Source: Desulfobulbaceae bacterium (GTDB lineage: Bacteria > Desulfobacterota > Desulfobulbia > Desulfobulbales > Desulfobulbaceae). Taken from it: a stretch of DNA of 38,946 bases. Positions 1 through 6,381 of the stretch are shown piece by piece. The stretch spans positions 1-38,946 of the forward strand of contig JAABPV010000025.1 of the NCBI GenBank assembly GCA_011391865.1, read 5' to 3'. The notes beneath the pieces were generated by a model, which was not told the DNA's origin, did no database searches, and was given only the letters and a program-made list of their open reading frames with translations. Within the stretch, counting starts at the first letter, position 1; every line of letters begins with the position of its first letter. The position numbers were made by a program, and so were the translations under genes.

Positions 1-175
1 AACTCGCAACACGCCTCTTTATTGTTCGCTATAATCTCAAATTAAGGGCATCACTTTCTATTTAGCCACCACCTCATATTTTAGTGCTATAATTTTAAGT
101 TGTTTATATTATTTGCAACATGCAAAAATTGATAAAGTTGGCTTTCCGTACGCAGGTGCTTCTGTGTGCTTGTAC
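1..175. other. AT-rich upstream region without a recognisable gene
   Basis: I see no gene here. The stretch is AT-rich and holds two TATAAT hexamers (30-35 and 88-93), but neither has a convincing -35 box at 16-18 bp. It is probably the upstream part of the STAS gene's regulatory region, or the tail of an intergenic region that begins outside the window. Confidence 0.4.
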
Positions 176-204
176 TTGACGGGGGGTATATTTTTTTGTA
201 TTCT
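176..204 (+). promoter_or_regulatory. sigma-70-type promoter of the STAS gene
   Basis: The -35 box TTGACG (176-181) and the -10 box TATTCT (199-204) are separated by exactly 17 bp. The spacer is almost entirely homopolymeric: a G run (181-186, its first G belonging to the -35 box), TATA, then seven T (191-197). Transcription would start near 211, leaving about 90 nt of leader before the ATG at 301. Confidence 0.6.
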
Positions 205-300
205 TAAAAAGGAATGAGAATGAATATCATTAACTGGCTCGGAAACAACATACTGGCAGCACGCCGCAACGCGGGTTGGGCCAGCAGAGGAGATATAAAA

Positions 301-741
301 ATGGAAATTATCAACTACACAGTAGTCCGCTGCGGAGCGAAAACAGACCGGCTGGAGGGAGCTTCCGCAAATTCTTTCAGAAAAGCCATGTTTCAAAATG
401 TGGCCAGAACTGTTCAGCCAGGCTGCTCTGTCATTCTTGACCTGCATGGTGTGAATCACATTGATGACAACGGCTTGGGGGCCATTCTGTCAGTCATGCA
501 GGCGATGCAGGAGAAAACCGAGTTCCTAATTTGCGGTGTCGGCGAAAATTTGAAAAAAATATTTCAGCTAACCCGCGTTGACGGTGTGCTGCGAAGCTAT
601 GAGAATATCGCTGAGGCCGAGCATGAAGCTTGGCGCAGAATTCAAAAGAAGCGGGCTGGCGCACAGAACAAATCCTCCATACAGAAGATCATCGAGTACC
701 TGAAACCACCGTCTCATCGAGCAGCTGGCACCGTCCATTGA
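301..741 (+). CDS. STAS-domain protein (anti-sigma-factor-antagonist-like)
   Basis: This is a single STAS domain of 146 residues with a basic, probably disordered tail. The core segment VILDLHGV followed by HIDDNGLGAIL matches the strand and helix that carry the phosphorylated serine in SpoIIAA/RsbV proteins. Here the DSSG signature reads DDNG (residues 55-58), so Asn replaces the phosphorylatable Ser. The protein may therefore not be switched by an anti-sigma kinase, or may act only as a binding module. The start at 301 follows AGAGGAG (286-292) at a good distance and begins directly at the domain. In-frame ATGs at 214 and 220 would add 27-29 residues and cannot be excluded. A promoter (176-204) and a strong terminator (767-796) make it a single-gene unit. 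No kinase or phosphatase partner lies nearby. Confidence 0.8.
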   Translation: MEIINYTVVRCGAKTDRLEGASANSFRKAMFQNVARTVQPGCSVILDLHGVNHIDDNGLGAILSVMQAMQEKTEFLICGVGENLKKIFQLTRVDGVLRSYENIAEAEHEAWRRIQKKRAGAQNKSSIQKIIEYLKPPSHRAAGTVH

Positions 742-766
742 CCAGCCTTTTGCTTGAATTCAGTCA

Positions 767-796
767 AGGCAGTCCGAAAGGACTGCCTCTTTTTTT
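767..796 (+). terminator. Rho-independent terminator of the STAS gene
   Basis: A perfect stem, AAGGCAGTCC/GGACTGCC (8 paired bases) with a GAAA tetraloop, is followed by TCTTTTTTT. It lies 25 bp after the STAS stop codon. Confidence 0.9.
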
Positions 797-804
797 GAAA
801 TATC

Positions 805-2727
805 TCATCCCGCCAGTTTTTCTTTTATGCTCGGAAACAGCCGCATGTCCGTGTGCGGCAGGAAAAGCGCGGCCATGTAGTGCTGCATGAAGTCCTGATT
901 CTCGGACAGCTCCATGTTGGTCATCAGCTGTCGTACGCCTTCCCGCTCGCGGAAGCGGTTCATGTCGCTCATGCTGATCTGACAGCCGAGGAGCGAGGCG
1001 TTGCCGAGGTAGTAGAAATGCTCACGGTCAATGTCCGGCAGCAGGCCGATGCAGATCGCCTGCTCCAGATCAAGATAGGCCCCGAAGTTGCCCGCCAGAA
1101 TCACCTGATCTAAATCAGCAAAGCTGAGGCCGACTGACTCCAGCAAAGTCTGATAGCCTGCGTACATCGCGCCTTTGGCCCGCATCAGGTTGTCTATATC
1201 CACCTCAGTCAGGATAATGTCCTCGCCGATCATTGAGTTGTGCTTCCAAGCAAGGACGTACTCCCAGCCGCTGCTGCCTTCGCGGACGCGCGGCGTGTCG
1301 AGGTCATTCCGAAACTTGCCCTGCTGGTCAATGACTTTATTCTCCAGCAGCTCGGCGACAATGGCGATCAGGCCGGAGCCGCAGATGCCGCTCGGCTTGG
1401 TCTGGCCCACGGTGACTAACATCGGCTCCAGTGTTTCCGGGTGAATCTGGAATTTCTCAATCGCCCCGGCTGAAGCCCGCATTCCGTACTGGATGCCGCC
1501 GCCCTCAAAGGCTGGTCCGGCGGAGCAGGCCGCGCAGACTAACCAGTCCTTGCCGCCGACCACGATCTCGCCGTTGGTGCCAATATCTATAAACAAGCTC
1601 ACCTTGTCCGACTTGGCCATCTGGCAGGCGTGCACACCGGAAACGATGTCTCCGCCGACATAAGAGGCGATGCAGGGATACAGGAAAAGCCGGGTGGACG
1701 GATGGGCGTGGATGCCCAGCTCTGCGGCGCGGGTGAGGGGAAACTCGCTCACGCTGGGCACATACGGAGCCTCGCGCAGATATTTCGGATCAATGCCCAA
1801 GAGCAGATGGGACATCACCGTGTTGCCTGCGGCCATCATGTAGGCGATGTCTGACGGGCTGATGATCAGCTGGCGGCAGATGTCCTCGATGATGCTGTTG
1901 ATGGTAGCCACGACCTTGGCCTGCAAGGCTTTCAGGCCGCTGGGGCGGGCCGCGTAGATGATGCGTGAAATGACATCCTCGCCAAAGCTGATCTGGCCGT
2001 TGTAGGCGGAGGACTCCGCCAGTACCTCGCCGCTGTGCAGGTCGAGCAGCACGCCGGTGCAGGTGGTGGTGCCGATGTCAACCGCCAGACCGTAGAGCTT
2101 GCCGGTGGTGTCGCCCGCCTCAATGTCAATGATGCGGAACGGATCGCCTTTATGCCGCCCGCGCAGGAAGAGGAGTGTCACTTTCCAGTCCGCCTCGCGC
2201 AGAGTCTTGGGCAGATAGGTGATGAGCTGCGGCAGGTCGTAGTAAGGATCGCGCGGATCAGGCCAATGCTGGCGGATGCCGCGCATGACCCGCTGCATGT
2301 CGGCGATGTTGTCCTCGATGGTCGGCGGCGGCAGCTCCAAGTAGAGCTTGCTCACCGGCGGATCAACCTTCCACGTGCCGACCAAGCTGTCCAAGGCTTT
2401 GGCGGAGATGGTGCGGGTGGTTTTCGGCTTGCGCTTGAGAGCCTTGCCGCCTTTGGTGGTCAGCTCCGGGATAGTCACTTCCACATCCGACTCCACCACC
2501 GAGCGGCAGGCTAACCGGAAGCCCTTGTCCCAATCCTCCTGCTTGAGATTGGCCTTGTCCGAGCGCACCTCGCCCTTGACCAGCACCTTGCATTTGCCGC
2601 AGACTCCGTCGCCGCCGCAGCAGGCGTGGACATAGACTCCGGCCTTGGCGGCGGCGGCCAGCAAATTCTCGCCCTGATTGACAAGAGCGGTGATGTTCTC
2701 AGGCAGAAAGGTGACAGCGCGCTTCAT
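805..2727 (-). CDS. RACo-like 2Fe-2S/ASKHA protein (DUF4445), corrinoid-protein reactivase family
   Basis: The 640-residue protein starts with a plant-type ferredoxin domain. Cys37, Cys43, Cys46 and about Cys74 (CX5CX2C, then a distal Cys) would hold a 2Fe-2S cluster. A middle linker follows, then an ASKHA ATPase fold with the phosphate loop YGLAVDIGTTT and a second loop LFIDIGTNGEIV. This is the layout of RACo and DUF4445 proteins, which use ATP hydrolysis to drive reductive reactivation of Co(II) corrinoid proteins. The partner here is unknown, since no methyltransferase or corrinoid protein gene lies in the window. The start at 2727 begins at the ferredoxin domain and has GGAG 6 nt upstream. 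The open frame continues upstream to 2865, but that extension is the 21-bp repeat array and is not included. It lies downstream of the CBS gene, separated by that array. Confidence 0.85.
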   Translation of the reverse strand: MKRAVTFLPENITALVNQGENLLAAAAKAGVYVHACCGGDGVCGKCKVLVKGEVRSDKANLKQEDWDKGFRLACRSVVESDVEVTIPELTTKGGKALKRKPKTTRTISAKALDSLVGTWKVDPPVSKLYLELPPPTIEDNIADMQRVMRGIRQHWPDPRDPYYDLPQLITYLPKTLREADWKVTLLFLRGRHKGDPFRIIDIEAGDTTGKLYGLAVDIGTTTCTGVLLDLHSGEVLAESSAYNGQISFGEDVISRIIYAARPSGLKALQAKVVATINSIIEDICRQLIISPSDIAYMMAAGNTVMSHLLLGIDPKYLREAPYVPSVSEFPLTRAAELGIHAHPSTRLFLYPCIASYVGGDIVSGVHACQMAKSDKVSLFIDIGTNGEIVVGGKDWLVCAACSAGPAFEGGGIQYGMRASAGAIEKFQIHPETLEPMLVTVGQTKPSGICGSGLIAIVAELLENKVIDQQGKFRNDLDTPRVREGSSGWEYVLAWKHNSMIGEDIILTEVDIDNLMRAKGAMYAGYQTLLESVGLSFADLDQVILAGNFGAYLDLEQAICIGLLPDIDREHFYYLGNASLLGCQISMSDMNRFREREGVRQLMTNMELSENQDFMQHYMAALFLPHTDMRLFPSIKEKLAG

Positions 2728-2765
2728 GGACAGCTCCGGGGTGAACGGGCAAAGGTGGCGTTTCA

Positions 2766-3117
2766 GAACAGATGCGGCATCATAGCACACTGGGAGCGGT
2801 TCGGCAACGGGGAGCCTGCCGCCCCTGGGTCTTTCAGAAGCCCGCTTTTGGATCTCCACTGCCAAACAGAGAACCTTCTTGGCTCGGCTATGAGGGTTCT
2901 CTGCCGACTACGGAACGTCCGTTGTTAAGCCGCGAACATCCTTGGCCGACTTATGAAGGTCCGCTGCTCACTTTTGGACGTTCCCGGCTTGGCCAAGAAC
3001 GTCCATAGCCGAGCCGGGAAGATACGCTGCCGAGCTGCGGACATCATCAGCTTGGCCGTGGATGTCCGCAGCTAAACTGGGAACATACCTTTCAGGCTGC
3101 CGACGCTTAACGGGAAC
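2766..3117. repeat. 21-bp tandem repeat array 1 (between the CBS and RACo-like genes)
   Basis: The whole spacer between the two minus-strand genes consists of imperfect 21-bp units in unbroken register. Unit starts are 2850, 2871, 2892, 2913, 2934, 2955, 2976, 2997, 3018, 3039, 3060 and 3081; weaker units extend back to 2766 and one more reaches 3122. Conserved blocks are GAACGTCC (or its complement GGACGTTC) and GCCGAGCT (or AGCTTGGC), about half a unit apart. Both orientations occur, so units have dyad character. No indel was seen over at least 12 units although the units are strongly diverged. The array begins at the CBS stop codon and ends just before the Shine-Dalgarno of the next gene. 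Confidence 0.85.
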
Positions 3118-3576
3118 CTACTTTCCCGCCGCAATCATGCGGATGATGTCCGATTTGCCGATCACGCCGACGAGCTGGCCGTTCTCATCCAGCACCGGTA
3201 AAGTGTGCACCTTCTTTTCGGCCATCAGGGTGGCGATTTCCTCCACCGGCGTGTCCTGCCCCACAGTGACCGGATCGGCGGTGCAGATGTCGGCCACCGT
3301 GCTTCCGGCCATTTTCCGCAGCTCCCGCTCCATCTTGTCCGGGGCTTCTAAAAAAATGAAGGAATCAAGAATCGCCAAGGCCGTGGGGATATGCACCTTT
3401 TTATTTTGGAAGATCAGGTCGCTTTCTGTGACCACGCCAATCACCTTGCCGCCGCCGTCCACCACCGGTGCGCCGCTGATCCGGTTTTCTGAAAAAATGC
3501 GGGCCAGCTCGCGCACGGCGGTGTCCGAGGTTACGGCGATCACATTCGCGCTCATCAGGTCTTTTGCTTGCAGCAT
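3118..3576 (-). CDS. CBS-domain pair protein
   Basis: The 152-residue protein is made only of two CBS motifs, about residues 1-65 and 90-150. Both carry the typical core (RISGAPVVDGGGKVIGVVTESDLI and VHTLPVLDENGQLVGVIGKSDII, each shown here in part). Such Bateman modules bind adenosine nucleotides such as AMP, ATP or SAM and regulate partner proteins. There is no attached effector domain, so it is a stand-alone energy or ligand sensor of unknown target. AGGAG lies about 8 nt before the ATG. It follows nnr by 38 bp and precedes repeat array 1, so nnr and this gene are likely co-transcribed. Confidence 0.85.
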   Translation of the reverse strand: MLQAKDLMSANVIAVTSDTAVRELARIFSENRISGAPVVDGGGKVIGVVTESDLIFQNKKVHIPTALAILDSFIFLEAPDKMERELRKMAGSTVADICTADPVTVGQDTPVEEIATLMAEKKVHTLPVLDENGQLVGVIGKSDIIRMIAAGK

Positions 3577-3614
3577 ATGCTATTCTCCTTGCAGCGCAGG
3601 CGCGCGGCCTTTTT

Positions 3615-5204
3615 TTATTTGAAAATACGCATGAAAGCCAGCGGCAAGGCCGCCGCCAGCTCTGAGGCGGTGAAGCCTCGGCTCTTCGTTTCCGCCAGCA
3701 GGTCGCCAGCCAAGCCGTGCAGAAAAACTCCGGCGGCTGCCGCATCCCACGGCGAGTGCCCTTGGGCCAGCAGGCCGCCGATCAGCCCGGCAAGGACATC
3801 GCCGGTGCCGCCCACAGCCAAGCCGCTGTTGCCGCTGCTGTTGACTGCCCAGCGGCCTTTGCTGGAGCAGACCACAGTGCCCGCGCCTTTCAGCACAGTG
3901 ATGATCTCGTTCCCGTCTTTAATCTCCGCGCCGTTCTGCCAGCTGGCCGCCCGGAGCCGGTCAGCCTGAACAACCCCGATATCTTTGATCCCCATCAGCC
4001 GGGCCATCTCGCCGGGATGCGGCGTGAGGACACGCGGCCCGGCGCTGCCCGCCATGCAGAGGGGCCGCTGGGCCAGCAGGTTGAGCGCGTCCGCGTCAAA
4101 GACAACAGGCTGCTTCAGCCTGCGGTGCAGCCGCCGCACCAGCTCGCCGGTTTCCAATTCCAAGCCGAGGCCAGGCCCCATGACCACCGCCTCCTTGTTC
4201 TCGGCCAGAGTGCTGATCAAGTCACAGTCTGCCTCAGAGAAGGTTTTCTCCGAATGCGGCATGGGCACGGTCATCGCTTCGGGCAGAGCGGCTTCAAAGA
4301 TTGGATTGAGGGCGGCGGGCACAGCCATCGTCACCAAACCGCAGCCGCTGCGCAGGGCGGCATGGGCAGCCAGCAGGGCCGCACCGGTCTTGCCCTCCGA
4401 GCCGGCGACAATCAGCAGGTGGCCGAAGGTGCCTTTGTGGCCGGATTTGGGCCGTGGCCGCAGCAGAGCGGCCACGCTCCGCTGTTCGAGGAGGATGCCG
4501 GGCAGGCAGGCCGCCTCCACCGCCTGGGGCGGAATGCCGATGTCCGCCACCTCCAGCCTGCCGACCTGCGGCCCGCCGTGCAGAAAATGTCCCGGCTTGG
4601 GCAAGCCGAAGGTCACGGTCAGATCCGCCCGCACCGCCTCGCCGAGCGGCATTCCAGTCCTGCCGCAAAGGCCGGAGGGGATGTCCACAGCGACCACAGG
4701 CCAATGCCGCTGTCTGGCAAGATCGTTGATGAACCGCACGGCGGCGGCGAAGCGTCCTTCCAGCGGGCGGCGGAGGCCGGTTCCAAAAAGTGCGTCGACA
4801 AGGCTGTGCGCAGGCCGGTCAAAATGGAGTCGGCGGATGCGCTCCTCCGTTTCCCGCAAATCGGCTTCCTGCCGAATCACGCAGCTGTGCAGACCGAGCT
4901 TGGCGCAGATCGCCGCGTTCACCGCCGCGTCGCCGCGCAACTGGTCCGGCTCGGTCAGAAAGACCAGCAGGGGCACGCCGCCGCGCTGCGCAACGTGGCG
5001 GGCGATGACCAAGCCGTCGCCGCCGTTGCTGCCAGTCCCGACAAAGACGCAGACGCTTCTGTCCGCCACCGGGCCAAACGCCGCCTCCATCCGCTCGACA
5101 ACTGCGCGGCCAGCATTCTCCATCAGCACGAGGCCGGGAATGCCGAAGTCCTCGATCGCGGCCCGGTCAAGGGCCTGCATCTGCTCCGGGGTGGCGAGCT
5201 TCAT
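3615..5204 (-). CDS. nnr: bifunctional NAD(P)HX epimerase/dehydratase
   Basis: The 529-residue protein repairs hydrated NADH and NADPH. The N-terminal NnrE (YjeF_N) epimerase domain covers about residues 1-215, with GTGSNGGDGLVIAR as its nucleotide loop. The C-terminal NnrD ADP-dependent dehydratase domain covers about 235-525, with TPHPGEMARL and the catalytic GGTGDVLAGLIGG segment. The length is typical of fused bacterial Nnr. Its ATG overlaps the stop of a 27-codon ORF (ATGA), so translation may be coupled. It lies upstream of the CBS gene. Confidence 0.93.
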   Translation of the reverse strand: MKLATPEQMQALDRAAIEDFGIPGLVLMENAGRAVVERMEAAFGPVADRSVCVFVGTGSNGGDGLVIARHVAQRGGVPLLVFLTEPDQLRGDAAVNAAICAKLGLHSCVIRQEADLRETEERIRRLHFDRPAHSLVDALFGTGLRRPLEGRFAAAVRFINDLARQRHWPVVAVDIPSGLCGRTGMPLGEAVRADLTVTFGLPKPGHFLHGGPQVGRLEVADIGIPPQAVEAACLPGILLEQRSVAALLRPRPKSGHKGTFGHLLIVAGSEGKTGAALLAAHAALRSGCGLVTMAVPAALNPIFEAALPEAMTVPMPHSEKTFSEADCDLISTLAENKEAVVMGPGLGLELETGELVRRLHRRLKQPVVFDADALNLLAQRPLCMAGSAGPRVLTPHPGEMARLMGIKDIGVVQADRLRAASWQNGAEIKDGNEIITVLKGAGTVVCSSKGRWAVNSSGNSGLAVGGTGDVLAGLIGGLLAQGHSPWDAAAAGVFLHGLAGDLLAETKSRGFTASELAAALPLAFMRIFK

Positions 5205-5284
5205 TGGCCGCTGCGGCAGGCGCGTTGCAGAATTTTCGCGATTTCTTTTCGGGATGTCATTCGCCTGCGAAGATTATCAGCCAT
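5201..5284 (-). CDS. 27-residue ORF translationally coupled to nnr
   Basis: A short ORF starts at ATG 5284-5282, seven bases after GGAG. It encodes a basic peptide beginning MADNLRRRMTSRKEIA and ends in a TGA that overlaps the nnr ATG. A good ribosome site and an ATGA junction suggest real translation, either as a leader peptide coupling translation into nnr or as the relic of a lost gene. I recognise no family. Its coding status is not proven. Confidence 0.4.
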   Translation of the reverse strand: MADNLRRRMTSRKEIAKILQRACRSGQ

Positions 5285-5398
5285 GATTCCGCTCCTGTTG
5301 CATCTGCAAAAAAGCAAAGCAGACATTGGGTTTGATCCAGCTCGCCAACCTGTGGCTGGCCGCGCGGCTGGTTCGGATGAAGCTGCGTCAGCGCGGGC

Positions 5399-5650
5399 AG
5401 TCCCGCTCCGATCGTTTCAAGGCAGCCTCCTTTTTTCCGCGCTCAAGCCCTGTTTTAAAAAGGACAGGCCCTTTTCTTAAAAGGACGCGCCCTTTCAGAG
5501 AAAGCTCTTTTCCTTTTTTAAAAAAGGCCATCTGCTTTTAACGAAAGGCCACGCCCTTTTTTTAATAAGGCGGCTTCCTTAACGAAAAAGACCTCTCTCT
5601 TTAAAAAAAGGCGCGGGCCGCCGAAAAATTGAGACCGGCTTTTCAAGCAA
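5399..5650. repeat. 21-bp tandem repeat array 2 (between the HigA-like gene and nnr)
   Basis: Twelve 21-bp units in exact register (starts 5399, 5420, 5441, 5462, 5483, 5504, 5525, 5546, 5567, 5588, 5609, 5630). The conserved pattern is AAAGG, a GC-rich centre, then CCCTTTT and a T-to-A junction such as TTTTTTAAAA. Each unit is an imperfect palindrome of the form AAAGGnC-centre-GnCCTTT. A- and T-tracts recur every 21 bp, which predicts intrinsically curved DNA. The flanking genes both run on the minus strand. The stretch 5285-5398 shows no clear units and no gene. Confidence 0.8.
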
Positions 5651-5699
5651 ATACAGGTATTTTCTTCCAGCGTGGCCGTACTTCCTCGCCTACTCCTGC

Positions 5700-5990
5700 T
5701 CAAGCTGAAAGCGCGGCAGCCACTGCTTGAGGATTGACAGCAGCGATCTTCAGCAAGGCCCGCGCTGGGCCTTCGGGCGAGCGGCGGCCTTGCTCCCAAT
5801 TCTTCAAAGTGGAAAGACTGACCCCAATCATCAGCGCGAACTCTGCCTGCGATTTATGCAGATTGCTCCGAATCTCTTTGATGTCCGCCGGAGCAAAGTC
5901 AAAGATTCGTTCTGCCTTCATCTCGCCGCGCCGGATTTGTCCAGCCTGCTTGATGCTTTCAACCAGATTGTCAAAATCATGCTCTTTCAT
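5700..5990 (-). CDS. HTH (XRE-type) antitoxin, HigA/NadS-like
   Basis: The 96-residue protein has an N-terminal segment that would cover the toxin and a helix-turn-helix at about residues 35-80 (SQAEFALMIGVSLSTLKNWEQGRRSP). That pattern is typical of HigA/NadS-type antitoxins, which bind their own operator and neutralise a RelE-like toxin. Its start overlaps the toxin stop by 4 bp (ATGA), so the pair is one operon in toxin-first order, as in higBA. Repeat array 2 begins about 50 bp downstream. The family call is firm; the exact subfamily is not. Confidence 0.85.
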   Translation of the reverse strand: MKEHDFDNLVESIKQAGQIRRGEMKAERIFDFAPADIKEIRSNLHKSQAEFALMIGVSLSTLKNWEQGRRSPEGPARALLKIAAVNPQAVAAALSA

Positions 5991-6304
5991 GCCAGCTCCT
6001 CCGTGACAAGACGGCTCAATATCTTCAGTTGATCAGCAGTCAAATCTTCTTGTTTGTTTTTTGCGTACAGATACAGCATGTAAAAAGATTCCGCATTGCT
6101 GTCCCAAAAGTAGATAACTCGCAGCCCGCCTCGTTTTCCACTCCCTTTCATCGCCCAGCGGATTTTGCGCAAGCCGCCTGATCCTTGCATGACCGCTCCC
6201 TGCTCAGGCCGCAGCAGCAAAGCAATCTGCAAGGATTTATACTCCTCATCGGCAAGCAATGCCTGCACCTGCTTCGTGAAAATGGGCGTTTCAATGAATC
6301 TCAT
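5987..6304 (-). CDS. RelE/HigB-family toxin
   Basis: The 105-residue protein matches the RelE/ParE-fold HigB group in size and in the segments GLRKIRWAMKGSGKRGGLRVIYFW and YLYAKNKQEDLT (given in part). These toxins are ribosome-dependent mRNA endonucleases. The ATG at 6304 is preferred over a TTG at 6319, since the domain starts at MRFIETPIF. No clear Shine-Dalgarno is visible. It overlaps the antitoxin gene by 4 bp. The pair sits downstream of gyrB on the same strand. Confidence 0.85.
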   Translation of the reverse strand: MRFIETPIFTKQVQALLADEEYKSLQIALLLRPEQGAVMQGSGGLRKIRWAMKGSGKRGGLRVIYFWDSNAESFYMLYLYAKNKQEDLTADQLKILSRLVTEELA

Positions 6305-6345
6305 TGCATTGTACGTCAATAGCGCACTTTAATCAACCGAACCTC

Positions 6346-6370
6346 CGGGGCAGTTCACAGAACCGCCCCG
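6346..6370 (-). terminator. possible terminator hairpin downstream of gyrB
   Basis: An inverted repeat, CGGGGC..GTT/AAC..GCCCCG, with one internal mismatch and a 5-nt loop, lies 12 bp after the gyrB stop and before higB. It lacks a T run, so it may be a Rho-dependent or stabilising hairpin rather than an intrinsic terminator. Confidence 0.4.
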
Positions 6371-6381
6371 ACTACAGAACC

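Noticed and set aside
109-459. Minus-strand frame opposite the STAS gene
   Set aside because: It lies antisense to the STAS domain and its promoter, has no ribosome site and no recognisable domain.
2728-2865. N-terminal extension of the RACo-like protein
   Set aside because: The frame is open, but the extension is the repeat array. The ATG at 2727 has a ribosome site and begins at the ferredoxin domain.
2766-3117. CRISPR array
   Set aside because: The unit is 21 bp with no constant repeat of 24-40 bp and no distinct spacers. Every unit is a diverged copy of the same pattern, and there are no cas genes. The same applies to arrays 2 and 3.
3717-5480. Long open frame antisense to nnr
   Set aside because: nnr is a clear match on the other strand. 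Long antisense frames are common opposite GC-rich genes, and this product has no recognisable domain.
6308-6336. Promoter TTGATT-17 bp-TACAAT in front of the HigB-like gene (minus strand)
   Set aside because: The boxes are good, but the -10 ends 3 bp before the ATG, so the transcript would start inside the start codon. It works only if translation begins further downstream, for which no suitable start is seen.
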